Shown: positions 41,866 through 50,710 of the stretch, piece by piece
How the letters are laid out: every line of letters begins with the position of its first letter
How positions within the stretch are numbered: position 1 is the stretch's first letter
Assembly: GCF_000016825.1 (NCBI RefSeq)
Contig: NC_009513.1
Span: 1,868,501 to 1,932,500, forward strand
Origin: Limosilactobacillus reuteri subsp. reuteri
GTDB lineage: Bacteria; Bacillota; Bacilli; Lactobacillales; Lactobacillaceae
Direction: 5' to 3'
DNA: 64,000 bases
Notes under the pieces: generated by a model
What the model was told of the DNA's origin: nothing
The model's database searches: none
What the model saw: the letters and a program-made list of their open reading frames with translations, nothing else
Program-made: the position numbers and the translations under genes

Positions 41866-43572
41866 ATGAATCGTCAACCTAATAATGATCCATCAACCCA
41901 TTTTAAGATGTATAAAAGCGGAAAAAAATGGGTCTTTGCTGGATTAACTGCTGTTACCTTATTAACTGCTAGCGGCGCTGTTGCTCATGCCGATGATGCT
42001 TCAGTTTCTTCTGCAGAACCTGCCGCTACAACTACTGCCAATACACAAAATAATACAAATAGTGTCGCTGATTCTTCTGCTGTCGCTCAAAGCACAGCAA
42101 ATAGCGCCTCAACAGAAAATAGCGCTGCTTCTAATGCTAGTCAAGCTGTCGCTAGCCAAGCCGCTGCTACTTCAGCCTCAGCACAATCTACTGAAGCTAA
42201 ACAAGCTGCTCCTGCTACTCCAAAGGCTGCTAGTGCCGCTGCTGCACCGCAAGAGAACTCAACAACAGATTTAAGCGCCCTCCATTTCAGTAATAACGCT
42301 TCACAACAAGCATTCATCCAAAGTGTTGCTCCGGGTGCAATCCAAGGATGGAATGAATACAAGGTTCTTCCTTCAATTACAGTCGCCCAGGCTATCGTTG
42401 AAAGTGGTTGGGGCCGTTCAGCTTTATCAACCCAGGCCCATAACTTATTTGGAATTAAGGGTTCCTATAATGGAAATTCAGTTGTAATGCGTACACGGGA
42501 AGTTTATGGTGGCCGGAGCGTTTACGTTAACGCCAATTTCCGGGCCTATGCTAACAACTCCGAATCAGTTACTGATCATGGTCGCTTTCTCAACGTAAAT
42601 AGTCGTTACCGTAACTTACTTGGCGATACTAACTATGCATCTGTTGCAAATAAGCTTCGGCAAGACGGCTATGCTACCGATCCAAGCTATGCTAGTACCT
42701 TAATTCGTTTTGTTCAGACATATAACTTAAACCAGTTAGATGCCGTTGCCCTTTCTGGGAAAGTTGTTACGAATAAGCAAACTGAAAGTGCTCAAACTCC
42801 CGAAACTAATGTAACTGTCTCAAACACTGGATACTACACGGTTAAAGGCGGAGACACGTTATCACGTATTGCCGGACAGTTTAATACAACTGTAAATAAA
42901 CTCGCCACCTTAAATGATATCCACAATGTTAACCGTATTTATGTTGGTCAACGGCTCTTGGTTCGTCAACCTGCTGAACAACAACATCAACAAACAACCC
43001 CTAAGCGAACTGAAAACAATACTACCACTAATAGTAATACATACACCGTTAAAAGTGGCGATACCCTTTCAGGAATTGCTGGTAAATTTAACACTACTTA
43101 TACTCAATTAGCTCAGCTCAATCATATTAGTAACCCTAATGTGATTCATGTAGGGCAAGTATTAACGCTTCATCAAACTACAGCTCAAAATACTACTAAC
43201 CATCAAGAAAGCCAGCAAAATAAACAAGTTACTACTAGTGCTAATGGCACCTACACCGTTAAGAGTGGTGATACCCTTTCACAAATTGCTGCTCGTTTTA
43301 ATACCACAACATCTGCATTAGCTTCAACTAATCATATTAGTAACCCTAATTTAATTGAAGTTGGTCAACAATTACGGATTAACAATAGTGCTAGTGCTCA
43401 AAAAAACACTTCATGTCACTCCAATACTAACAATGGAAATTACGTAGTCCAAAGTGGTGATTCATTATCAAAGATTGCCGCTTATCATGGCTTAAACTGG
43501 CGATCAATCGCAGCTAAAAATAACATTCAAAGTCCATACACAATCTTTGTTGGACAACGTTTATCACTTTAG
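41866..43572 (+). CDS. secreted N-acetylglucosaminidase with four LysM domains
   Basis: A 568-aa peptidoglycan hydrolase. The N-terminus has a KxYKxGKxW-type signal peptide (KMYKSGKKWVFAG, then ...ASGAVAHAD). A low-complexity Ala/Ser/Thr linker (about residues 45-138) precedes a GH73 glucosaminidase domain (about 145-290) with catalytic Glu in AQAIVESGWGRS and NLFGIKGSYNG. Four LysM repeats follow (about 325-368, 388-431, 462-505, 524-568), three of them starting TYTVKSGDTLS or close variants, the last NYVVQSGDSLSK. It should act in septum splitting or wall turnover. The ribosome site AAGGAG precedes the ATG. Confidence 0.92.
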   Translation: MNRQPNNDPSTHFKMYKSGKKWVFAGLTAVTLLTASGAVAHADDASVSSAEPAATTTANTQNNTNSVADSSAVAQSTANSASTENSAASNASQAVASQAAATSASAQSTEAKQAAPATPKAASAAAAPQENSTTDLSALHFSNNASQQAFIQSVAPGAIQGWNEYKVLPSITVAQAIVESGWGRSALSTQAHNLFGIKGSYNGNSVVMRTREVYGGRSVYVNANFRAYANNSESVTDHGRFLNVNSRYRNLLGDTNYASVANKLRQDGYATDPSYASTLIRFVQTYNLNQLDAVALSGKVVTNKQTESAQTPETNVTVSNTGYYTVKGGDTLSRIAGQFNTTVNKLATLNDIHNVNRIYVGQRLLVRQPAEQQHQQTTPKRTENNTTTNSNTYTVKSGDTLSGIAGKFNTTYTQLAQLNHISNPNVIHVGQVLTLHQTTAQNTTNHQESQQNKQVTTSANGTYTVKSGDTLSQIAARFNTTTSALASTNHISNPNLIEVGQQLRINNSASAQKNTSCHSNTNNGNYVVQSGDSLSKIAAYHGLNWRSIAAKNNIQSPYTIFVGQRLSL

Positions 43573-43602
43573 TCAAGTAATTATTAAATTATTATATAAT
43601 AT

Positions 43603-43646
43603 AAAGCAAGAAGTATAAGAAAATCTATGCTTCTTGCTTTTTTGTT
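43603..43646 (+). terminator. terminator of the LysM glucosaminidase gene
   Basis: AAAGCAAGAAG and CTTCTTGCTTT pair and are followed by TTTTGTTTT. Confidence 0.85.
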
Positions 43647-43739
43647 TTAAAAAAATTCTTTTCTGTTCTAGAATAAAGGTAGGCAGTTTATTATTAATAT
43701 TCACTAAATTACTATTAGGGAGTTTATAGAAAGTAAGTG

Positions 43740-44054
43740 ATGTTTATTGTGGTAGACCGTTGGACAACAGATATTCCAAATGTTAATAAAATCAGTCAAT
43801 TATTTAAATTACTAGGGAATCCTAAAAGATTACAATTATTATATTTGCTGATTCAACATTCGATGAGCGTTTCAGAAATTAGTATGAAGTTGAACTGGGA
43901 ACAATCGGGGGTTTCTCACCAACTGCAACTATTGAGAAAATATAATTTAGTTCAACAACGGCGAGAAGGGAAAACCGTTATCTATCATTTAGAGGATCCG
44001 CAGGTAATGACCTTGATCGCTGATGTATTAAGTCATGCAGAAAAAATCATCTAA
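43740..44054 (+). CDS. orphan ArsR-family winged-helix regulator
   Basis: A 104-aa ArsR-type repressor with the HTH VSEISMKLNWEQSGVSHQLQLLRKYNLV and wing QQRREGKTVIYHLED. Its alpha-5 helix reads DPQ-x10-H-x2-K, so only two of the four SmtB-type ligands remain (compare DPH-x10-H-x2-H in the regulator at 5587), and it has no cysteine. It may sense something other than metal or have lost sensing. No metal transporter is adjacent. The start is ATG 43740 or the GTG just before it; the ribosome site is weak. Confidence 0.78.
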   Translation: MFIVVDRWTTDIPNVNKISQLFKLLGNPKRLQLLYLLIQHSMSVSEISMKLNWEQSGVSHQLQLLRKYNLVQQRREGKTVIYHLEDPQVMTLIADVLSHAEKII

Positions 44055-44093
44055 TAATTTAGTGAATATTCTTTGGGATCCCCCCATTGAAAT

Positions 44094-44156
44094 AAAAGAA
44101 AGGCGTTTAGAACTCATCCTAAGTCAAACTTAGACGATGACTTCTAAACGTCTTTT
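44094..44156. terminator. bidirectional terminator
   Basis: AAAAGAAAGGCGTTTAGAA and TTCTAAACGTCTTTT form the outer stem; GTCAAACTTAGAC makes a small inner hairpin. Confidence 0.75.
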
Positions 44157-44158
44157 CG

Positions 44159-44395
44159 TTAGTTAACAAATTTAATTTCTAATCGTTCATCTTCCAAAAT
44201 TCCTTTTACAATCAATGACTTACCATCATAGAACTGATGCTTATCTAACCAAAATCCAAGATGTGCGTGACTATAAAACTTAAAACTATACCGCATTGCA
44301 TTATTCAGTTTACTAACCCGTAACACACCTTGTGAGCCATCGGAACAAGTAATATTTTGTGATTGATTATTATCATGAACATAAATTATTGTCAT
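44159..44395 (-). CDS. hypothetical protein, 78 aa
   Basis: A small soluble protein with predicted beta-strands (TIIYVHDNNQSQNITCSDGSQGVLRVSKL) and no signal peptide or membrane segment. GGAGGCGAGAA precedes the ATG on the minus strand. It is not recognised. It lies between two terminators as a single gene. Confidence 0.55.
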   Translation of the reverse strand: MTIIYVHDNNQSQNITCSDGSQGVLRVSKLNNAMRYSFKFYSHAHLGFWLDKHQFYDGKSLIVKGILEDERLEIKFVN

Positions 44396-44454
44396 TCTTC
44401 TCGCCTCCGTTTTTATTATATCCTATTTTCGGACTACCTAAAATATTTTTAAAT

Positions 44455-44497
44455 AAAAAAGCAACAACTTCAGCTATAGGAAAGTTGTTGCTTTTTA
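44455..44497. terminator. terminator of the ABC export operon
   Basis: AAAAAAGCAACAACTT and AAGTTGTTGCTTTTT form a long stem; on the minus strand the T run follows the stop of the MacB-like gene. Confidence 0.85.
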
Positions 44498-44498
44498 A

Positions 44499-46481
44499 CT
44501 AATCTGCAGCTAATGCATCAATTGGATTAAGGTTTGCCGCCCGGCGTGCAGGAAGCAATGCGGCAATAAACGAAATTACAATCGCAATTACAATTGCAAA
44601 GATTACATTTCCAACAGTAATTTGCACAATATTATATTTAATCAAGCCATACAGAGCGTGGTTAATAATAACCGTTACAACTGCAACAATTAGCAGTGCA
44701 AGAATTGCGGAAAACAGTCCAATAAAGACAGATTCAGACGTAAATAATCGGCGAATATCTTTCTTTCGTTCACCCAAGGCTCGCAAAATACCGATTTCTT
44801 TTGTCCGTTCCGAAACTGACATGTACATTGTCACAATAATCATTAATGCCGACACAAGTAATGAAATTCCAGCAATTGAAGCAAGAACCGTGGAAGCAAG
44901 ACTAACATAAGTATTAACAGTTTTAAGGATCGACCCGACTGTAATCGCTCCTAATATCCGTTTGTTATTACTACCACGAAGATTGTCGATCTTATTCGCT
45001 ACTCCTTGAACATTGTCAAGATTTGTTACATTAACGGTTACAAAATTAGCAGCAGTAGCGGCATTCGCTTTTTGAAGCAGTGCACGCATGGTGGAGTACG
45101 TAATTGAAGTCCCGGCACTCGCGCCTTCTGTAATCCCTGCTACCTTGAAGTTTCCAGAAACGGGAACTGGATTATTATTGCCATCTATCCATGTAAATGA
45201 GAGATGGATAGTTTTACCAACCATTTGCTTATAATTTTTGGCACTTGATAATTGGATTGCTTGTTGCTTTGTAAGAACGATTTCACCATTCTTGGGTTTA
45301 TGTCCCTGCTTGATTGAATTGCTAGTAATTGCCTTACTCCAGGTACTTAATGAAGTTCCGCTCTGCTTTTTTCCATTATAATCAAGCTGAAAGGCGCTCA
45401 CCATAATTCCCGGCTGGACAGACGACACATTATCAAGCTTTCGTAACCGGTCAATATTATGGTCACTAATCGTCATTGATTGAGGATTAGCCGCCATCGT
45501 TTGTCCTAACGATGATTGAATTTGTTCCTGGGTCATCTTTTTACCAGTTGTGTTTTTAAATACGGTAATTGCCTGCGGATTAGCAAGAGAGTTAATCTGA
45601 TTTTGAATGTAACCATTTATCCCATTACCTAAACCACTAAACAAGAGTACGGCAAAGATACCGATTGCAGTTCCAAGCATAATTAACGAATTACGCCAAA
45701 AGTTATAGGTCAAATGTTTAAAAGCCGTTCGGTAGCTCGCCATCGCCGGTAAAACTCGTGGAGTAATCTCTGTTGGGTCTTCTGGAATCGGATAAACAGG
45801 ACGCAATCTTTCATCGCCGTCAATTTTTCCATCAGCTAAATGAACAATTCGTGTCCCATTATCCGCTACTTCCTGGGAGTGAGTAACAGCGATCACTAGT
45901 TTCCCATCACGAGCAATTTCGTCTAATAATGCTAATACTTCTTTGGTATTCTGTGCATCTAAGGCTCCTGTAGGTTCATCAGCAATAATAATTTGCGGGT
46001 CACTTGCTAATGCTCGGGCAATCGCTACCCGTTGCTTTTGCCCTCCTGACAAATGGTTCGGATGCTTTTTTACTTGTTCACTTAAACCAACCTTATCTAA
46101 GAGTTCCAACGCGCGCTTTCGCCGTTCTTCCTTAGTCAACGTTGTCATATCCAACGCAACCAAAACATTATCCAGCACCGTCAAGTGAGAAATTAAGTTA
46201 TAGGACTGATAGATATAACCCACCGTCGCGCGCCGATAGCTATCTAGTTGCTTTTCCTTTTTATGGTCGAGGATTTTACCATTTACGAGGACTTCACCTT
46301 CAAAGTTACGATCAAGGCCCCCAATGATATTCATTAAAGTGGACTTTCCACCACCTGATTCCCCAAGGATGGATACAAATTCTCCCCGATCAAACTGCAA
46401 GTTAATTCCCTTAAGAACTGGAAATTCCTCTTTATCAAGATAATATGATTTATATATGTTTTTTAATTCTAAAAAAGCCAT
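44499..46481 (-). CDS. MacB/FtsX-type ABC transporter, ATPase fused to permease
   Basis: A 660-aa protein of the MacB type: an ATPase domain (about residues 1-225; Walker [10 protein letters not shown], signature [15 protein letters not shown], Walker [13 protein letters not shown]), a first membrane helix (about 265-285), an extracytoplasmic domain (about 290-520) and three C-terminal helices with the FtsX fold ([27 protein letters not shown]). In Firmicutes such proteins export or resist peptides and lantibiotics. GGGGGAGG is five bases before ATG 46481; a longer frame would include it. It follows the TetR-FtsX-ATPase genes by about 100 bases and is probably co-transcribed. Confidence 0.88.
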   Translation of the reverse strand: MAFLELKNIYKSYYLDKEEFPVLKGINLQFDRGEFVSILGESGGGKSTLMNIIGGLDRNFEGEVLVNGKILDHKKEKQLDSYRRATVGYIYQSYNLISHLTVLDNVLVALDMTTLTKEERRKRALELLDKVGLSEQVKKHPNHLSGGQKQRVAIARALASDPQIIIADEPTGALDAQNTKEVLALLDEIARDGKLVIAVTHSQEVADNGTRIVHLADGKIDGDERLRPVYPIPEDPTEITPRVLPAMASYRTAFKHLTYNFWRNSLIMLGTAIGIFAVLLFSGLGNGINGYIQNQINSLANPQAITVFKNTTGKKMTQEQIQSSLGQTMAANPQSMTISDHNIDRLRKLDNVSSVQPGIMVSAFQLDYNGKKQSGTSLSTWSKAITSNSIKQGHKPKNGEIVLTKQQAIQLSSAKNYKQMVGKTIHLSFTWIDGNNNPVPVSGNFKVAGITEGASAGTSITYSTMRALLQKANAATAANFVTVNVTNLDNVQGVANKIDNLRGSNNKRILGAITVGSILKTVNTYVSLASTVLASIAGISLLVSALMIIVTMYMSVSERTKEIGILRALGERKKDIRRLFTSESVFIGLFSAILALLIVAVVTVIINHALYGLIKYNIVQITVGNVIFAIVIAIVISFIAALLPARRAANLNPIDALAAD

Positions 46482-46578
46482 TGCATCCTCCCCCTTCACT
46501 ATTTATTTAGTCCGTTTATTATAGCAAGGTTCGTTATAAAAAAGGCTTTTTGCTCATAATTCTTTAACATTATTTATA

Positions 46579-47268
46579 TTATTGGTCTGTGGAATTTTTG
46601 CTTAATGTAAGTTTCCCATCGGCTAACTCGTAAACATTATCTGCATATTCACGTAAACGTAAATCATGGGTTACAGCAATCACCGCTTTTCCTTTCTTTT
46701 TAGCCAGATCTTGAAATAATTGTCCCACTGACTTTACTAAATTACTATCTAAAGCTGCTGTTGGTTCGTCTGCAAGAATTATCTCAGGATCGGTATATAA
46801 AGCACGCGCAATCGCTACTCGTTGGTTTTGACCTCCTGACAATTCAGAAGGGTATTGCTTGAGCAGTTTTTTTATCGCGAGTTTTTCCAATAATTCATCA
46901 AAAGCTGCTGATGAAATATTACCGCTCTTCTTTACACGATCAACAAGTTTAAATTGATCAGCCACATTTAGATAAGGTAGCAAGTTATACGACTGAAGAA
47001 TAAAACCAATTTTCTGCAAGCGCAGTTCATCACGTTTTTTAGAAGATAACTTTTCAATATTAATTCCATCAATTAACACTTTTCCGGAAGTAGGCGTTTG
47101 TAAACCGCCCGCAATTGTTAAAAAGGTACTCTTTCCTGATCCAGAAGGCCCTAAAATCAAATTTAATTCTCCCGCTTTAGCAGAAAAATTAACATCTTTA
47201 AGAACATGAACACGGCTAATTCCTTCGCCATAATATTTGTTAACATCTACTAACTTCAATTTTGACAT
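46579..47268 (-). CDS. ABC transporter ATP-binding protein (LolD/MacB type)
   Basis: A 229-aa ATPase: Walker A GPSGSGKSTFL (about residues 40-50), signature [15 protein letters not shown] (about 138-152), Walker B ILADEPTAALD, H-switch VTHDLRL. It pairs with the separate FtsX-type permease just upstream (17-base gap) to make an export complex acting on substrates at the outer membrane face. Both follow the TetR regulator in one operon. Confidence 0.9.
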   Translation of the reverse strand: MSKLKLVDVNKYYGEGISRVHVLKDVNFSAKAGELNLILGPSGSGKSTFLTIAGGLQTPTSGKVLIDGINIEKLSSKKRDELRLQKIGFILQSYNLLPYLNVADQFKLVDRVKKSGNISSAAFDELLEKLAIKKLLKQYPSELSGGQNQRVAIARALYTDPEIILADEPTAALDSNLVKSVGQLFQDLAKKKGKAVIAVTHDLRLREYADNVYELADGKLTLSKNSTDQ

Positions 47269-47285
47269 AACATTTGCCTCCCATC

Positions 47286-48344
47286 TTAATTCAAGGCCTG
47301 TACGGGGTCAATCTTAATAATCATTCGCACTGGTAATAATGAACCAATCATCCCAAGAACTATTAATCCCACTGCCATTAAACTAATTAGGGGCCAATTC
47401 ATAATAACTGGTACCGACATTGGAATTGCCACACTCGTAAGAAGGGTTAAAATAATTCCTCCTATTACACCACTAATCATTAGGAAAATTGATTGAGTAA
47501 CTGTTGCAAGAATTAAGTGCCGCGCAGGAATTCCTTGAGCGCGCATAACTGCATAATGACTTATTTTTTGCATGGTAAGAATATATAAGAAGACCGCAAT
47601 TACAATTAACGAAATTACCATTAAGAACCCAATCATAAAAGTAAAGGTATTATTTTGTGCTGAATATCCCGGTAGCTTATTAATATATTCGTTAACAGTG
47701 TAGTGTTGGAGAGCGGGATAGGAACTTTTACTAAGCTTATGGTCAGAAAAGAGTCCGCTAGCAACAGCCGAACTATTTAATCCTCTCAGTTCCCGCCAAA
47801 CTGGTAAACTACCATATACGACGGGCGCAACACTAAATTTAGCGTCATTGACAAAACCAACAATCTTATATTTCTCATTTTGAGAATTGATTGTTACTCG
47901 ATCTCCTAAATGATAACCCTTTTTGCTTAAACTCTTATCAACAACAATTTCGTTATTTCCCTTGGCTTGACGACCACTTGTAATCTTGATCTTTTCCCGG
48001 GAAATAAATTGGTCAGGATCTAAACCGATAAATTGAGCACTTTCTTTACTTGCCCCTTTTTCTTTAAGAACTACTGGTGCTTGCCCAACAAGCGCAACAT
48101 TCTTTTGATCCTTACCTGCTAGTTGATCGCGAGTGATAATCGATTGTCCAAGGTTATCATTACTATTTTTGTTTAGAAAAACAGTTTCCGTACCCCACTC
48201 TTTAATGGCAGCATCATTTTCATTTTGCAATCCCAACATCATTCCCATTAAGAAAAACATTAAGTAACTAATCAAAACAATCATGGCAACGATTAATCCG
48301 TAATGCAGCTTTTCATGTTTTATTTCTTTTAGTGCTAAAAACAT
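47286..48344 (-). CDS. FtsX-family ABC transporter permease
   Basis: A 352-aa permease with an N-terminal helix (about residues 16-36), a 190-residue extracytoplasmic domain (about 40-230) and three C-terminal helices with the FtsX motif YAVMRAQGIPARHLI. This is the half-size DevC/FtsX form that works as a dimer with a separate ATPase, here the next gene. The ribosome site AGGAGG overlaps the stop codon region of the TetR gene, ten bases away, so the regulator and permease are coupled. Confidence 0.88.
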   Translation of the reverse strand: MFLALKEIKHEKLHYGLIVAMIVLISYLMFFLMGMMLGLQNENDAAIKEWGTETVFLNKNSNDNLGQSIITRDQLAGKDQKNVALVGQAPVVLKEKGASKESAQFIGLDPDQFISREKIKITSGRQAKGNNEIVVDKSLSKKGYHLGDRVTINSQNEKYKIVGFVNDAKFSVAPVVYGSLPVWRELRGLNSSAVASGLFSDHKLSKSSYPALQHYTVNEYINKLPGYSAQNNTFTFMIGFLMVISLIVIAVFLYILTMQKISHYAVMRAQGIPARHLILATVTQSIFLMISGVIGGIILTLLTSVAIPMSVPVIMNWPLISLMAVGLIVLGMIGSLLPVRMIIKIDPVQALN

Positions 48345-48354
48345 ATTCTACCTC

Positions 48355-48867
48355 CTACTGCAATAGTGCAGTTAGTGCCTTGGATAGCCGTTCAATTGCT
48401 TCACCTTGTTTATTGGGATGAAGAAGACAATCCTTAATTGTTTCATGACTTAAAACCATTACACTCCATTCTTGAGCACTATGAATTTTAATTTGCGGTT
48501 GTGTATTATCACGTAACAATCCTTCATTTGTTTGAAAGTGTAAACGCATAAAATCGCGGTACTTGCTTCCGTTGATTTCATCTACAAAAGCTTTAATCTG
48601 ATTAACATAATCACTCGCAGCTAAAATGTGGTTAGCCCGGGTAATTGGTGTATGGATTTCTAAAATTGCCACTTGGTAAAGATACTGATACGCCTCCGTT
48701 AAATCCGCAAAATACTTATAAAATGCTCCTCTGGCGATTCCCGCTTGCTTTACAATTCGTGCAACTTGAGCACTTGCTAAGCTATGTTGACTAAATTCTG
48801 TTAGTAATGCGTTAGTAATAAGTTCTTTTTTCTGTCGATTTAAATTTTTAAATGTTGTACTTGGCAT
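48355..48867 (-). CDS. TetR-family repressor of the ABC export operon
   Basis: A 170-aa TetR-type regulator. The HTH is LASAQVARIVKQAGIARGAFYKYFADLTEAY (about residues 31-61), and the rest is the helical ligand-binding domain. The start is ATG 48867, after GTGGAGGAATTAAG; a longer frame from 48894 would include the ribosome site and operator. It is the first gene of the operon it presumably controls; two palindromic operators lie in its promoter. The inducer is unknown, possibly the exported substrate. Confidence 0.88.
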   Translation of the reverse strand: MPSTTFKNLNRQKKELITNALLTEFSQHSLASAQVARIVKQAGIARGAFYKYFADLTEAYQYLYQVAILEIHTPITRANHILAASDYVNQIKAFVDEINGSKYRDFMRLHFQTNEGLLRDNTQPQIKIHSAQEWSVMVLSHETIKDCLLHPNKQGEAIERLSKALTALLQ

Positions 48868-48887
48868 CTTAATTCCTCCACCGCATC

Positions 48888-48947
48888 GTGACACCGTGTC
48901 ACCGTGAATGTATTTTATACATTATCATCAAAGTGACACCATGTCAA
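48888..48947 (-). promoter_or_regulatory. promoter with two TetR-type operators
   Basis: Minus strand TTGACA (plus 48942-48947) and TAATGT, 17 bases apart, form the promoter. Two palindromes overlap it: GTGACACCATGTCA (48933-48946) covers the -35 box and GTGACACCGTGTCAC (48888-48902) lies just past the start site. Their centres are about 45 bases apart. This is the arrangement expected for autorepression by the TetR protein. Confidence 0.85.
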
Positions 48948-49067
48948 TCATTAGATAAAAATTATAATACTGCTATTTCTGCAAATTTTGCGATTGTAGC
49001 GCTTTACCTAAGGCTTGATTTAATTGCTAATTACATTCACTTGCATATGAAATAAAGCATAAAAAAA

Positions 49068-49098
49068 GCGAGGTGAGAAATTTATCTCGCCCCGTTTT
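49068..49098 (-). terminator. terminator of the zinc alcohol dehydrogenase gene
   Basis: Minus strand GGCGAGATAAATTTCTCACCTCGC folds as GGCGAGA/TCTCACC with a T run (CTTTTTTT) after it. Confidence 0.7.
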
Positions 49099-49129
49099 CA
49101 ATAGATTTAATTTTTATCTTAATCTAGAA

Positions 49130-50140
49130 TTAAGCTTCTTCGCCGCCAACCTTAACGACAGCTTTTGAAACCTTACCTAATTTACCACTAACAAAACCTT
49201 CAACACCATCAAGGTCTAATTCGTGTGAGAAGAGTGGTAATGGGTCAACAACACCAGAAGAAAGAAGTGCAATTGAGTCTTCAAAAGTGTAAGGGTTAAT
49301 GAAGGCCCCTTGAATTGTAAGTTGCTTTTGGAATACATCGTAAGTGTTTACTGAGAACTTGTCATCAGGGTTACCAACACCAAACATTAATACTTGAGCA
49401 CCACGAGCTGCAGCTGCAAGTGCTTGTTCTTGAGTAGCCGGCAAACCAACAGCTTCAACAACGATGTCATATGCATCAGCAGGAATTTCTTCCTTAGTCG
49501 TATTGATAGTCTTAACGCCAAAGTGCTTCCGGTTGTTTTCCAACTTTTCATCTGAACGACCAGCTAAAGTAACTTCGTGAATACCACGAGCCTTCAAGAT
49601 TTGTGCAAATAATTGACCTTCAAAGCCATCACCTAATACTAAAGCCTTTTGGTATGGGTGAGTTTCAAGTAAGTCAACACCGTGCATTGCACATGAAATT
49701 GGTTCAACAACGGCAGCTGCCTTTAATGAAACATCATCAGGAATTGGGTAAACAACTTTTGCAGGAGCAGTAAAGTATTCTTCAAAGCCACCGTTACGGG
49801 TAACACCAACAGCATCAAGATGTTCACATAATTCTGGGCGTTGAGTCCGGCAGTACTTACATTGACCACAGTAAATGTTAGGGTCTACAGTTACACGATC
49901 ACCTGGCTTAACGTTAGTAACTTCTGAACCAACTTTTGTAACTACACCTGAGTTTTCGTGACCTAAAACAATAGGAGGAACAGCTGATGCAGATCCAGGA
50001 AGACCAGCATAGAGTGCCTTATCAGTACCACAAATACCAGCGTAGGCAGTGTGAATTAAGACTTCATCAGGCTTAATTTCAGGTTCTTTAATATCTTCAA
50101 TTTCAAGTTGCTTTTTACCTGTTAAAACAAGTGCCTTCAT
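49130..50140 (-). CDS. zinc-dependent medium-chain alcohol/polyol dehydrogenase
   Basis: A 336-aa MDR-family dehydrogenase related to sorbitol, threonine and butanediol dehydrogenases. The catalytic zinc ligands are Cys and His/Glu in GICGTDKALYAG and LGHENSGVV, and the structural zinc is held by CGQCKYCRTQRPELC (about residues 91-105). The NAD-binding motif is LGDGFEG, a GxGxxG match. The start is ATG 50140 after GAGGTATTT. A strong promoter with a cre-like sequence in its spacer suggests catabolite control. The substrate cannot be assigned more narrowly. Confidence 0.88.
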   Translation of the reverse strand: MKALVLTGKKQLEIEDIKEPEIKPDEVLIHTAYAGICGTDKALYAGLPGSASAVPPIVLGHENSGVVTKVGSEVTNVKPGDRVTVDPNIYCGQCKYCRTQRPELCEHLDAVGVTRNGGFEEYFTAPAKVVYPIPDDVSLKAAAVVEPISCAMHGVDLLETHPYQKALVLGDGFEGQLFAQILKARGIHEVTLAGRSDEKLENNRKHFGVKTINTTKEEIPADAYDIVVEAVGLPATQEQALAAAARGAQVLMFGVGNPDDKFSVNTYDVFQKQLTIQGAFINPYTFEDSIALLSSGVVDPLPLFSHELDLDGVEGFVSGKLGKVSKAVVKVGGEEA

Positions 50141-50184
50141 AATCAAAATACCTCTCTTGTGAATTTAATCATTTGTCAAGTGTT

Positions 50185-50214
50185 AGTATAGTGTGAAAAC
50201 GCCTTAATTGTCAA
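50185..50214 (-). promoter_or_regulatory. promoter of the zinc dehydrogenase gene with cre-like spacer
   Basis: Minus strand TTGACA (plus 50209-50214), 18-base spacer, TATACT (plus 50185-50190). The spacer contains TGAAAACGCCTTAA on the plus strand (50194-50207), a 12 of 14 match to the cre consensus, placing CcpA on the promoter. Confidence 0.7.
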
Positions 50215-50662
50215 ACGTCCAACAATTATCTCACATTCTTTTTATCATCATAAAACGTTAAACTTACTAAATATAAACTCAAACAAAAGCTGATATAAAA
50301 GGCTTTTGAAAAAAAGTAATATTTTTAAATATTTTTTTCTTCACTAAGTTTAAGCTATTTTTTTGCTATTACATAAATGGTTTTACCATCATTTTTTCAA
50401 TTACATAATTTCACAAGGTTTTTTATCCTATTTAGCTTTTTACATCAAGAAATAAAATGTTTCTATATATAAAGTAATAAATTCTAAATTTATATAGAAA
50501 ATTTCTCCAGCTTTTAGAAAGCGCTTAACCACCATTAGGCACGCCAAAACTTATCTCCAACCGCTCCTCAAGATCGTCCAAACGGCTGTTATAACGGCGA
50601 TTTTCCATTGCAGGATATATTTTTTTATGTTACCCTAACAAAGTATTCGAACTTAGTTAATT
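50215..50662. other. 448-bp intergenic region upstream of mntH
   Basis: AT-rich and non-coding. It holds an inverted repeat TTCTATATA / TATATAGAA (about 50461-50499) and, directly after it, a second cre-like core AAAGCGCTTAA (50518-50528). The GC-richer part near 50550-50600 (CCGCTCC, CGGCTGTTATAACGGCG) may be a leader hairpin of mntH. I see no MntR-type box that I can defend. Confidence 0.4.
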
Positions 50663-50710
50663 ATGATTTCCAATCTAATTAACAAAACTCAAACGAAAGG
50701 TGGATTTGGC

